Shown here piece by piece: positions 24,267 to 33,333 of a stretch of DNA of 45,624 nt (positions within the stretch are counted from its first letter, which is position 1; each line of letters begins with the position of its first letter). The stretch spans positions 1-45,624 of the forward strand of contig NZTP01000056.1 of assembly GCA_002696485.1 (NCBI GenBank). Reading direction: 5' to 3'. The notes beneath the pieces are model-generated. The model was not told where the DNA came from. It saw only the letters and a program-made list of their open reading frames with translations, and searched no databases. Source of the DNA: Altibacter sp. Lineage in GTDB: Bacteria > Bacteroidota > Bacteroidia > Flavobacteriales > Flavobacteriaceae. Made by a program: the position numbers and the translations under genes.

Positions 24267-24359
24267 TTTTTTCTGAAGAAATTTGAATGCGAAAAATAGG
24301 GAAATTCGTGCAAAAACACGGGGTGAATGGCTATAATTTATAAACAGCCTTACCAATTT

Positions 24360-24387
24360 TTGGTTTGCTGAAATTTAAATATCTTTA
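24360..24387 (+). promoter_or_regulatory. Promoter of the M20 amidohydrolase operon (TTG-N17-TATCTTTA)
   Basis: TTG at 24360-24362, 17 bases, TATCTTTA at 24380-24387; the ATG follows 17 bases later. The final base of the -7 box is A rather than G. Confidence 0.55.
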
Positions 24388-24404
24388 ACTGAAATATTCC
24401 GGCT

Positions 24405-25685
24405 ATGATTCGATATTCTGTATTACTATTCACCTTTTTAATTTCTGCTGCGGCCTTTCCACAAATGGACAAAGCCCTTCTGAAGGATATTCAAGAAATC
24501 GAAGATCAAGTGATCCAATGGCGACGTTATTTCCATGAGCACCCCGAACTTTCCAACAGGGAGTTCAAAACTGCCGAAGCGATCGCCAAACACCTTCGTT
24601 CTTTGGGTATGGAAGTTAAAACGGAAGTCGCTAAAACAGGTGTTGTAGGTGTACTCAAAGGAAAAATGCCGGGCAAGGTGGTTGCTCTGCGAGCCGATAT
24701 CGATGCCCTTCCCGTTACCGAACGAAACGATCTTCCGTATAAAAGCACCGTCACCGATACCTTCTTAGGTACGGAAACCGGTGTAATGCATGCCTGCGGG
24801 CACGATGCCCATATTGCCATACTTATGGGTGTCGCCGAAGTATTATCAAAAAATACGCATCTCATTAAAGGAACGGTCAAATTTATATTTCAACCCGCCG
24901 AAGAAGGACCTCCTCCCGGTGAAGAAGGCGGTGCAAAACTCATGATCAAAGAAGGCGTATTAAAAAATCCGGATGTCGACGTGATCTTTGGATTGCATAT
25001 TAACTCCGGTACCGAAGTAGGCACTATAAAATACAAACCGGGCGGTATGATGGCTGCCGTAGAGCGCTTTGTGGTGACGGTTAACGGTAAGCAGTCACAC
25101 GGTTCTGCTCCATGGACCGGCGTAGATCCTATTCTTATTTCAGCAAAGATTATAGACGGATTCCAAACCATTATAAGCCGAGAATCCGATCTCACAAAGG
25201 AAGCAGCCGTGATCACTGTTGGTAAGATCACTAGTGGGGTTCGCTTTAACATTATTCCTGAAAGTGCCGAACTGATAGGGACTGTTCGAACTTTGGACCC
25301 AAAGATGCGAGATCATATAATTCGACGAATGACTGAAATGGCACAGGATATAGCCAAAGCCTATGGAGGTAGTGCTTCTATCGAGTGGCAGAACAATACA
25401 GCTGTTACGTATAACGACCCTGATCTCACAGCGCAAATGCTTCCTACACTTCAAAACATTGCGGGAACAGAAAATGTCTCTTTGATGAACGCGACCACAG
25501 GGGGCGAAGATTTTTCATTCTTTCAAGAAATTGTGCCGGGTTTTTATTTCTATCTCGGTGGGATGTCACCCGGAACCGCTGTACCGTATCCGCACCATAC
25601 ACCCGATTTCAGGATCGATGATTCGGGTCTTACTTTAGGGGTAAAGAGTCTTTCTCAGCTAACGTTAGATTATCTAAACAACTAA
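24405..25685 (+). CDS. Exported M20 family amidohydrolase/peptidase
   Basis: A 426-residue M20D-type amidohydrolase (hippurate hydrolase/IAA-amino-acid hydrolase-like) with a signal peptide (MIRYSVLLFTFLISAAAFPQ). Metal site residues: HACGHDAHIA (two histidines and aspartate), the EEG cluster in PAEEGPPPGEEGGAK, and a late histidine in YPHHTPDFRID. Such enzymes cleave N-acyl amino acids. The conserved HEHPELSNREFKTAE is at the N-terminus (RYFHEHPELS). Export is common for this subgroup in Bacteroidota. The next gene starts three bases after its stop codon, so they form an operon. Confidence 0.9.
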   Translation: MIRYSVLLFTFLISAAAFPQMDKALLKDIQEIEDQVIQWRRYFHEHPELSNREFKTAEAIAKHLRSLGMEVKTEVAKTGVVGVLKGKMPGKVVALRADIDALPVTERNDLPYKSTVTDTFLGTETGVMHACGHDAHIAILMGVAEVLSKNTHLIKGTVKFIFQPAEEGPPPGEEGGAKLMIKEGVLKNPDVDVIFGLHINSGTEVGTIKYKPGGMMAAVERFVVTVNGKQSHGSAPWTGVDPILISAKIIDGFQTIISRESDLTKEAAVITVGKITSGVRFNIIPESAELIGTVRTLDPKMRDHIIRRMTEMAQDIAKAYGGSASIEWQNNTAVTYNDPDLTAQMLPTLQNIAGTENVSLMNATTGGEDFSFFQEIVPGFYFYLGGMSPGTAVPYPHHTPDFRIDDSGLTLGVKSLSQLTLDYLNN

Positions 25686-25688
25686 TAG

Positions 25689-27305
25689 ATGGAAACAATA
25701 CCGGATTTTCTTTCAACGGTACCATGGTGGGCTTGGATCTTACTATTCTTGCTCATCGTAGCAATTCGTGACGTCTTTTTCAATAAACGCCATACCATAA
25801 GTCACAATTATCCTGTCGTGGGGCATATTCGATATATGCTGGAGAGTATTGGTCCCGAACTACGACAATACATCGTGGCCAATAACCGTGAAGAACTTCC
25901 TTTCAACCGAATTGAGCGTGGTTGGATCTATGCTTCAGCAAAGAACGAAAACAACTACGAAGGCTTTGGAACCGATAGGGATATCTACGAGCCTAATTAC
26001 ATTTTCATTAACAACGCCATGCTTACTTTCAAAGTAGAAAAAGGACATCCCAATGACAAAGACCCCTACTTTGTTGCTTCAGCAAAGGTAATAGGCGCCT
26101 ACAACCAACGAAGAAGGCCCTATCGGCCTGCTTCGGTGATCAATGTTTCTGCCATGAGCTTTGGTTCCCTTTCCGCGAGAGCAGTCGAATCGCTCAATAT
26201 AGGTTGTAAATTGTCCAATGCATACCACAATACCGGAGAAGGAGGTCTTTCACCTTATCACCAAAAAGGGAGTGATATTGTCTTTCATTTTGGGACCGGT
26301 TATTTTGGCGTGCGTGATGACGACGGTAATTTTTCTATGGAAAAGATGGTTCAATTGGTTCAAGATTACCCTCAAGTACGTGCCATCGAGGTAAAATTAT
26401 CCCAAGGAGCCAAACCGGGCAAAGGCGGTGTTCTTCCGGCGGCGAAGATCACCCCGGAGATCGCGAAGATACGCCACGTACCTTTAGGAAAAGATGTACT
26501 CTCCCCTCCTACCCATTCGGCTTTTGAAGGAGTAGATGGCTTGTTGGAGTTCGTGGAAGCCATTGCTGATGCGACGGGATTGCCCGTTGGAATCAAATCG
26601 GCCGTGGGAAAATTGGACGATTGGGAAAAACTGGCCCGATTGATGAAGGAAACCGGTAAGGGACCGGATTTTATCACAATCGATGGCGGCGAAGGAGGAA
26701 CAGGTGCAGCGCCTCCTAGTTTTGCGGATCATGTGGCGCTGCCATGGCTCTTTGGTTTTGCCGAAGTATACAAGATATTTAAGAATCACCAATTGACAGA
26801 ACGTATTGTATTTATAGGGAGCGGAAAACTTGGTTTTCCTGCGAGGGCAGCCATGGCCTTTGCTATGGGTGCCGACCTCATCAATGTTGCTCGGGAATCG
26901 ATGTTATCCATAGGTTGTATTCAGGCACAGGTGTGTCATAATAATACCTGTCCCAGTGGTGTTGCCACACAAAACAAATGGCGCCAACGAGGTATCAACA
27001 TTGAGGATAAGTCGGTGCGGGCACAATTCTATTTTAAAAACTTCAGAAAGGAACTATTGGAAATGACACATGCCTGCGGATATGAGCATCCCTGCCAGTT
27101 TACCATGGATGATGTAGAATTGAGTGTGGGTGACAAGAATCTTTTAAAAACCTTGGGAGAATCCTTTACCTATAACAAAGTACCCGTGCCCTTCCATGGC
27201 GTAAAGGAGCATCAGGAATGTCCTCATTTAGGAGGAAATTACAATCGGAAAGAAGAAAGGAAAGAAGTAAAAAAACTAAAGAAGGAAGATAAAGTACGCT
27301 ATTAG
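25689..27305 (+). CDS. FMN-binding glutamate synthase-family protein (membrane-anchored, stand-alone)
   Basis: A 538-residue protein like the FMN and iron-sulfur domain of the glutamate synthase large subunit, but without the amidotransferase part. An N-terminal membrane helix (VPWWAWILLFLLIVAI) anchors it. FMN-barrel motifs: SFGSLSARAVESLN, the GEGG loop NTGEGGLSPYH, EVKLSQGAKPGKGG, and FITIDGGEGGTGAAPP. The 3Fe-4S cysteines are in GCIQAQVCHNNTCPSG. Typical glutamate synthase makes glutamate from glutamine and 2-oxoglutarate; this truncated form lacks the glutamine channel, so its substrate is unclear. It ends three bases from the LytTR gene on the other strand. Confidence 0.9.
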   Translation: METIPDFLSTVPWWAWILLFLLIVAIRDVFFNKRHTISHNYPVVGHIRYMLESIGPELRQYIVANNREELPFNRIERGWIYASAKNENNYEGFGTDRDIYEPNYIFINNAMLTFKVEKGHPNDKDPYFVASAKVIGAYNQRRRPYRPASVINVSAMSFGSLSARAVESLNIGCKLSNAYHNTGEGGLSPYHQKGSDIVFHFGTGYFGVRDDDGNFSMEKMVQLVQDYPQVRAIEVKLSQGAKPGKGGVLPAAKITPEIAKIRHVPLGKDVLSPPTHSAFEGVDGLLEFVEAIADATGLPVGIKSAVGKLDDWEKLARLMKETGKGPDFITIDGGEGGTGAAPPSFADHVALPWLFGFAEVYKIFKNHQLTERIVFIGSGKLGFPARAAMAFAMGADLINVARESMLSIGCIQAQVCHNNTCPSGVATQNKWRQRGINIEDKSVRAQFYFKNFRKELLEMTHACGYEHPCQFTMDDVELSVGDKNLLKTLGESFTYNKVPVPFHGVKEHQECPHLGGNYNRKEERKEVKKLKKEDKVRY

Positions 27306-27308
27306 TGA

Positions 27309-28052
27309 TTACTTCCCTATTAATTGTAGAAACGCTTTACGATACGTTTTCGAAATAGGAACACGTCGGTTGCACTCCAATACAACATACCCTTCATTTT
27401 CAAAACTACGCACCTTCTCTAAATTGATAATATGTGATTTATGGCATTTAAAAAAAAGCCGACCTACCTCTTTTTCGAAACGTCCGAGATTATAGGAACT
27501 GAGAATTTCAGAAGTATCCGTCAAATGAATCTTGGTATACCCGTCGCAACCCTCCAAATGTAAAACTTCTTCTTGAGGAATGAATGAAAGCCCTTTGGAT
27601 GTAGGCACAATGAGTTTATCGTTTTTACTGAAGGTTTCATGAAGTATGTCTACAAGCTTGTGATGCATCTCACTTTGGAATTTTGCTTTAATATTGATGA
27701 GTGCCTTTTGAACTGCCGTTTTAAGTTCTTCAGAGTCCACCGGTTTGAGGATATAGTCCACGGCAGATCGCTTCAAAGCTTTGAGGGCATATTCGTTATA
27801 GGCGGTAACAAAAATTACCTGAAAATGTATGTTTTCTAACGCGGCTAAAAGCTCAAACCCATTCATTCTGGGCATTTCAATATCTAAAAATATAATATCG
27901 GGACTCTTTTTTTTAAGTGCTGCGATGGCTGATTCCGGTTTCTGAAAGGTTTGCAAGATCTCGATCTCGGGAAATAGTTTCTCCACTTTATGCTGAAGTC
28001 CTTTTAAGGCCGAAATTTCATCATCAATAATAATTGCTGTTATCTTTTTCAT
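27309..28052 (-). CDS. LytTR family response regulator
   Basis: A 247-residue response regulator. The receiver domain (1-120) has the DD pair (IIDDEISA), the phosphate acceptor D57 in FLDIEMPRMNG, T/A around VTAYNEYAL, and K in ILKPVD. The LytTR DNA-binding domain (about 140-247) carries FIPQEEVLHLEGCDGYTKIHL and CHKSHIINLEKVRSFENEGYVVLE. Members bind short direct repeats ahead of target promoters. Its start codon overlaps the stop of the kinase gene by four bases (ATGA), so the two are translationally coupled and surely partners. Confidence 0.93.
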   Translation of the reverse strand: MKKITAIIIDDEISALKGLQHKVEKLFPEIEILQTFQKPESAIAALKKKSPDIIFLDIEMPRMNGFELLAALENIHFQVIFVTAYNEYALKALKRSAVDYILKPVDSEELKTAVQKALINIKAKFQSEMHHKLVDILHETFSKNDKLIVPTSKGLSFIPQEEVLHLEGCDGYTKIHLTDTSEILSSYNLGRFEKEVGRLFFKCHKSHIINLEKVRSFENEGYVVLECNRRVPISKTYRKAFLQLIGK

Positions 28053-30814
28053 ACCATGCGTTTTATTTTGAAAGTGGTTCTATGACCTCGGTTCTCCTTT
28101 GAAGGATTCACTTCACATTGCGACATCGAAATTACCCATTGACCGGATTTATTTAATTGCCGTACGCGTTCTTCAAGCACCTGTGATGATTTTAATTTTT
28201 TTTCTGAAACTATCTTACTTTGCACTACACCTACACCGTCGTCCTCGATAGAGATCTGTATCGCATTTGAGGCAATATAATTGAAGAAGATGTGTATATT
28301 TCCTGCTTCTGTTTTATTAAAAATACCGTGATTTACTGCGTTTTCAACTACCGGTTGAAGTAACATGGTAGGAATTGTGAAAACCTCGGCTTTAATCTCC
28401 TTGTCGCAGTGGATTACAAAGTGTAACTTTTCCTTAAAGCGCATTTTTTCTATTTCCAGATAGTTTTGCAATAAGGAAATTTCTTCCGCCACCGAAATTT
28501 CTTTCTCCTTTGATAATTCAAAGAACTGACGAATAAGCCGTGAAAATTTCACCAAATATCGCTCCGAGGTTTCCAATTCATTATTATTGATATAGTACTG
28601 GATCGCTGCCAAAGAATTGAAGACAAAGTGCGGATTCATTTGCGATCGCAGTGCATACAATTCATTTTCTGCCAGTTTTTTTTCAGCATGAATCTTCTGC
28701 GTCTTTTTAGCAAGCTCATGCTTTCTAATTAAAAATAGTATCATCCCCAATGTTAATATTGCCAATAGACCTATCCCCACTCTAAAAAAGATCGTTTGAT
28801 ACCATAACGGAGTGATCTGGACTTCAAAAGTTGCTAGTTTGTCTTCGCTTTTAACCTCCAGTTGATAGGTAGCAGGTGTTAATTCGTTGAACGTAATCGT
28901 TCCCGATGTTGTACTAGACCATTGCTGCTGAATAGGCAATAAGCGATATGCATAAGAAGCCTTAGTGTGATTTGATGAATAATTTATTTGGTCTACAGAA
29001 AATGTAAGGGATGAATTCGATCGATGTTTCGAAACAGGGTGCTCCTTCGAGAGTGTTCGATCCCCATAGCGAACCTTGGATATATATATATTCAACAAAG
29101 GTGATTGCCGTTGGGTCTTGATTGGCAATACCACGATTCCGGTATCGGTACTGGCATAAAGGGAATCATTGACCGTAAAGACCGAATTCACCTTTTTGGA
29201 AGGAAGTCCGTCGCTTTCATCATATTTTCTTTTCAATTTATAATTCCCATTATCCTTTTCATATTGTAACACGCCTTGTTCGGTGGCGAGCCAAACCGTG
29301 TTGTCTTGTACATACGCATCTTCAATACTTAAATAGGCTGATTGCTCCAAAAGCGTTGTCGTTTCAATATCGGTTATATACGCTCCAAATCCATCGGTAC
29401 CAATTAACATATGGTCCGGTCCTATGGGTGCTAGTGTTAGAACGGGATATGGCAGTGACGCTTCAGCAGACTTTACTGCATGTATCGAATCATTCGAGAA
29501 GAACCGCAATCCGTTTGAGGTTCCCAAGTACAAGGCATCTTTAAAGATCGCCATACTTTTAATTCCTACTTGATAATATTGTTTTTCAACATCGAGTGTT
29601 TCAAGATGCAAACGCTCCAATCCGCCGGCAGTATTCCCAAAAAGGGATCCCTTCCAATACAAAAGAGAGCGTAATTGTCTGTTCATTGCTATGGTCTTAG
29701 GCGGTTCTTTTACATTTGTTGTCGTTAGTATGTTATTTTCGGTAGTAAAAAAATAGCGGTCCAATTCGGCAATATACATAGCATTGTACAAGAATCCTTT
29801 TTCTTTTAGGTAGGGCAGAAATTTTTGCATAGCAGGATCGAACACATAAAAACCCTCATCGTATACATTTGCGATCAACCGTGAACCTACACTTCGCAAT
29901 GCCTTAACCTTTTTATGGTTAAAATAATACCGGCTATGGCGCTTTTCAAAGGGAAGCATATATACCCCATTATTAAATGTGGCGATCCAGATATTTCCTG
30001 AACGATCTTGAAAAGAGAAATGTGATTGAAATTCATCTGGAATGGCTACCAGATCGGTCATATTGAAATTATCATCCAACCGTGCATTAAAATGAAAGCC
30101 CGTTAATTGCAGTGTTTGGTTCACGTAATGATTGCGCAAAAAATTGGGATGCTTCGGACTGTTAGTATTCCTGAAACTTCGAATATAGAGTGCTTCTTTA
30201 TTAAAATCCATCACGGCATAGCCTTCATCGTATAACAAAAATCCCAAAGAATCCTTATTGCGATACTTTAAGTTAGTGACACCGCTCTTTTTTGTTTCGT
30301 GAAAGCGCTTTAAAAGCTTCGGAAAGGCTTTTGGAACTTTCGAATTTGACTCCGTAAAAGAAAACGACTCCCAGCATGAATTTAACAAATGGAACCAGTC
30401 GTTGGAGTTGCCCAATACAACACTGTTTCCATAGGTATTAGTAGATGTGGGGTATAGCATATCTCCCTTTTCGCAAACAGGAAATCGATACACGCTGTCG
30501 TTATAAATATATCCCAATTCCGAAGCTTTTGAAAAATACCAAATTCGTTTGTCCGGCGTGGTCCGAATGTCCCATATATCATTCGTGGGTAGCCCATTGC
30601 GCGTCGTAAAATTTTGAAATGTCGATCCATTGAACTTCGAAATTCCTTTGTCTGTGATAATCCAAATAAACCCATCTGTGTCTTGGGTTATACGATATAC
30701 ATGATTGCTGGGAAGACCCTGTTCAATGTTGAAATTTTGATACCGTTGCGACAACGAAACACTCCATATAAGCAACGTGAGCAGCAGTGATATTTGGAAT
30801 GTCTTGACGTTCAT
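28049..30814 (-). CDS. Two-component-propeller sensor histidine kinase (LytS-type catalytic core)
   Basis: A 921-residue sensor kinase. After a signal or first helix (MNVKTFQISLLLTLLIWSVS), the extracytoplasmic part begins with the propeller repeat pattern GLPSNHVYRITQDTDGFIWI and NGLPTNDIWDIR. It ends with a Y_Y_Y domain (INYSSNHTKASYAYRLLPI, TPATYQLEVKSED). A helix near residue 680 (GIGLLAILTLGMILFLI) crosses the membrane. The cytoplasmic His_kinase domain has LRSQMNPHFVFNS (phospho-acceptor histidine about 729), the N-box ENAVNH (about 825) and DDGVG (about 858). This resembles hybrid HTCS sensors of Bacteroidota, but with a separate LytTR regulator. The ligand of the propeller is unknown. 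Confidence 0.9.
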   Translation of the reverse strand: MNVKTFQISLLLTLLIWSVSLSQRYQNFNIEQGLPSNHVYRITQDTDGFIWIITDKGISKFNGSTFQNFTTRNGLPTNDIWDIRTTPDKRIWYFSKASELGYIYNDSVYRFPVCEKGDMLYPTSTNTYGNSVVLGNSNDWFHLLNSCWESFSFTESNSKVPKAFPKLLKRFHETKKSGVTNLKYRNKDSLGFLLYDEGYAVMDFNKEALYIRSFRNTNSPKHPNFLRNHYVNQTLQLTGFHFNARLDDNFNMTDLVAIPDEFQSHFSFQDRSGNIWIATFNNGVYMLPFEKRHSRYYFNHKKVKALRSVGSRLIANVYDEGFYVFDPAMQKFLPYLKEKGFLYNAMYIAELDRYFFTTENNILTTTNVKEPPKTIAMNRQLRSLLYWKGSLFGNTAGGLERLHLETLDVEKQYYQVGIKSMAIFKDALYLGTSNGLRFFSNDSIHAVKSAEASLPYPVLTLAPIGPDHMLIGTDGFGAYITDIETTTLLEQSAYLSIEDAYVQDNTVWLATEQGVLQYEKDNGNYKLKRKYDESDGLPSKKVNSVFTVNDSLYASTDTGIVVLPIKTQRQSPLLNIYISKVRYGDRTLSKEHPVSKHRSNSSLTFSVDQINYSSNHTKASYAYRLLPIQQQWSSTTSGTITFNELTPATYQLEVKSEDKLATFEVQITPLWYQTIFFRVGIGLLAILTLGMILFLIRKHELAKKTQKIHAEKKLAENELYALRSQMNPHFVFNSLAAIQYYINNNELETSERYLVKFSRLIRQFFELSKEKEISVAEEISLLQNYLEIEKMRFKEKLHFVIHCDKEIKAEVFTIPTMLLQPVVENAVNHGIFNKTEAGNIHIFFNYIASNAIQISIEDDGVGVVQSKIVSEKKLKSSQVLEERVRQLNKSGQWVISMSQCEVNPSKENRGHRTTFKIKRMV

Positions 30815-30889
30815 AGCTATAAAGAGCTGAATTATATGAAAATGACCTCTGCTACTAAAATTACGTAAAAATTATCTTGGAAAGCAGGC

Positions 30890-32635
30890 CTACTCGACAA
30901 TCAGTTTCTTTGTAGTATTTCTCCCATCTATTAATTGAATCTGCAAGAAATAAACTCCCGAGTTGACGGTTGCTAACGAAATAGCCTCTCCGGAACGTAA
31001 AACGCCTGCACTAACTTCACGCCCCACAGCATCCAAAAGCCGGTAGGAAGATAGATCCACACCATACACATAGAGATGTTGCGATGCAGGATTAGGATAC
31101 AGTTTTATAGTAGGCAGGTTATTGTCTGCTACCGCCAATGTATCATCACAGATACGTTCTTGAACATTGAATGGACTCACTATCAATTGCAATGGTCCCA
31201 TGGTTGGGGTGACTTGACCCGTAGTACCTATGATAGGATTAAATGCCAATGGTTGAAGCGTTAAGGATTTGTCTAAATAGACACATTCATTATCCTTAGA
31301 TGCGGGAACGGCAAACAGTTCGGCCGCTGTTAACGAATTAGGTGTCGTTCGGTAACCTACATGATATAAAAAGGTGCCCGAACCATCGTTCAAGGTATAC
31401 GGAAGGCTTATATCGGGATAATAAATGACGGGCTGTTGAAATCCCCAGAAATTAAATTCTTCGGGCCCGTGTTCCACATGAGGGACCAAATATTGTCGTG
31501 TACTGCCGGTGATCGCCCCGGTGACTTTGTCAAATTCATGTACGAATACATTCGTCTCTCCAAATTGAGGATTACTAGAACCATCGACCCAGGATTCATC
31601 ACGATCGTATCCGGATATCAAGAGGGTATTGGGATTGTTGATCGATTCCATAATCCTAAAGGCGTAGGTGTTAAGATCGTTACCCGTTAAGAACCAACTA
31701 CTCGGGTCAATGACCCCTGTAGCGTCGGCTAATTTTGTAACACCAAAATAATGCGTTTGTGAATAGTTACAAAGCATAAAAATCTGCTGGGAACCACTAT
31801 CGTAATAGGCATCGACACTTACATCTTGAGAGTTTCCAAAGATGTAACTTTGATCCCAAACCGGATTGCCTAAGAAATCAATTTTGTAGGCGAGAACCCC
31901 CTGTTGATCGAGTCCAGGAGTGACCTGACCGGTAATACTCCCGGTAAGAAAAAAACCCGTAGGTGTTTCGGTAATGTCATTAATAAAGTCGAAATCAAAC
32001 GTTCCGGCAGTACTATTGTTATTCTCTAGCTCAATAGTCCAAATGGGAACTAAATTCATATCGGTTCTCAATACAAATCCTATATTCAACCCGCAGTTGA
32101 TATCGGTCGTTTGACATGCTCCAAAGAGGCCAACAATTAAAAATCCCGGATCTGATACAGTATCATTATTAGCATCGCTATTCGTATGAACGATCTTAAA
32201 ACCTTGTGAATTGAAACCAGGATTTACCATATCATAAAAGTGCGCATTCAACACGGCCCCGTTACTGGCTTGTACTTCTGCGATAAAGGTGCTTCGCTTT
32301 CCGCTGCCATCGGCCACGTAGCCGGTTGCATAAATCGTATTGACAACATTGACAACGTCAAGTACTCTTACTTCCGGAAAAACAGCATCGGTGTAGGTAT
32401 TGGACCATTGTATCATGCCTGCAGCATTTGTACGATGAATCGCCATGAGCTGGGTAGAGAAGTTCATATCAAAGATGTTTCCTGCGACGGCAAAATCATT
32501 TGAGGCATCATTGATTGACTCAAGATTAAGATCGTGATAAAATCCATTCGTCACTTCCACGTTCTTTTGAAACGGTTGGCTGTGAATCGTTACGGAGAAT
32601 AATGAAATACAAGATAAAAATAGAAGTGTTTTCAT
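30890..32635 (-). CDS. Secreted protein with type IX (Por) secretion sorting tail
   Basis: A 581-residue exported protein with a signal peptide (MKTLLFLSCISLFSVTIHSQ). The C-terminal about 80 residues are a type A T9SS sorting domain: PTIKLYPNPASQHLYVYG, then YRLLDAVGREVSAG, GEAISLATVNSGVYFLQIQ and TTKKLIVE. The middle (about 30-490) has repeated beta-strand patterns such as SGYDRDESWVDGSSN and ends with paired cysteines; I do not recognise a defined domain. Such proteins are surface-exported. It shares no operon with the kinase gene downstream (75-base gap) and has its own promoter at 32660-32690. Confidence 0.85.
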   Translation of the reverse strand: MKTLLFLSCISLFSVTIHSQPFQKNVEVTNGFYHDLNLESINDASNDFAVAGNIFDMNFSTQLMAIHRTNAAGMIQWSNTYTDAVFPEVRVLDVVNVVNTIYATGYVADGSGKRSTFIAEVQASNGAVLNAHFYDMVNPGFNSQGFKIVHTNSDANNDTVSDPGFLIVGLFGACQTTDINCGLNIGFVLRTDMNLVPIWTIELENNNSTAGTFDFDFINDITETPTGFFLTGSITGQVTPGLDQQGVLAYKIDFLGNPVWDQSYIFGNSQDVSVDAYYDSGSQQIFMLCNYSQTHYFGVTKLADATGVIDPSSWFLTGNDLNTYAFRIMESINNPNTLLISGYDRDESWVDGSSNPQFGETNVFVHEFDKVTGAITGSTRQYLVPHVEHGPEEFNFWGFQQPVIYYPDISLPYTLNDGSGTFLYHVGYRTTPNSLTAAELFAVPASKDNECVYLDKSLTLQPLAFNPIIGTTGQVTPTMGPLQLIVSPFNVQERICDDTLAVADNNLPTIKLYPNPASQHLYVYGVDLSSYRLLDAVGREVSAGVLRSGEAISLATVNSGVYFLQIQLIDGRNTTKKLIVE

Positions 32636-32659
32636 GACAAATACATTTGGTTGAGATGC

Positions 32660-32690
32660 TGAAAGTACTAATGAATACTAGACGTAACAA
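32660..32690 (-). promoter_or_regulatory. Promoter of the T9SS cargo gene (TTG-N20-TACTTTCA)
   Basis: On the minus strand TTG (32688-32690), 20 bases, TACTTTCA (32660-32667). The start codon at 32633-32635 is 24 bases further on. The -7 box is a weaker version of TAnnTTTG. Confidence 0.4.
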
Positions 32691-32808
32691 GGCTCAATCA
32701 AGCATCCTACTACTTCATAAAACGAAAGTTGCGTTTCATTATAGGAATCCAATTTATTTTGTCCACATACTAAAAAGACACTAAGTTTGTTATCTTATAA
32801 ATTCTCTT

Positions 32809-33333
32809 ATGGAAGACGTTACTCTAATTCTAAGTTATGTGGCCTACCTGTTGCCGGCCATAGTAGTGGGACTTATTGCATACTATTTTTTTAAAGGACA
32901 CACGGCGAACGAAGAAGGACGTCGCCGATATTTGATCCAGAAAGAAGCGCAAAACAAGATCCTGCCTATGCGACTACAAGCGTATGAGCGAATGACGCTA
33001 TTCTTGGAACGTATTGACCCCAATAAATTGTTGGTTCGTGTACGACCTTTCGCCGATGAGGTAGAAAAGTACGAAACCTTACTTATTAAAAACATCGAAC
33101 AAGAGTTTGAACATAACCTGACGCAACAAATCTACGTGACCCCTGAATGCTGGAACCTTATCAATGCCGCTAAAAATGCCACTATACATGTGATTCGACA
33201 GGGTGCCATGCACGAAAAAGAACATAATGCAGATCAAATGCGGGAATGGTTGCTTCGCAATTTTATGGAAGAAATAACCCCCTCTCAAAAAGCACTGGCT
33301 TACATTAAAAAAGAGGTAAGCGAACTGTTTTAG
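32809..33333 (+). CDS. One-helix membrane protein of unknown function (DUF7935-type)
   Basis: A 174-residue protein with one N-terminal helix (VAYLLPAIVVGLIAYYFFK) and a long soluble part rich in charged helices. Features: RYLIQKEAQNKILPMRLQAYERMTLFLERI at 40-70, NIEQEFEHNLTQQIYVTPECWNLI near the middle, and the end QKALAYIKKEVSELF. I recognise it as a conserved flavobacterial family (DUF7935 in my memory, without certainty about the name) but know no function. The charged helical region may form a coiled coil. The stop codon overlaps the stop of the opposing patatin gene by four bases. Confidence 0.72.
   Translation: MEDVTLILSYVAYLLPAIVVGLIAYYFFKGHTANEEGRRRYLIQKEAQNKILPMRLQAYERMTLFLERIDPNKLLVRVRPFADEVEKYETLLIKNIEQEFEHNLTQQIYVTPECWNLINAAKNATIHVIRQGAMHEKEHNADQMREWLLRNFMEEITPSQKALAYIKKEVSELF

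Noticed and set aside
24527-25252. Two minus-strand frames of 117 and 120 codons inside the M20 amidohydrolase
   Set aside because: They mirror the conserved HACGHDAH and EEG regions on the plus strand, and their translations show no independent motif.
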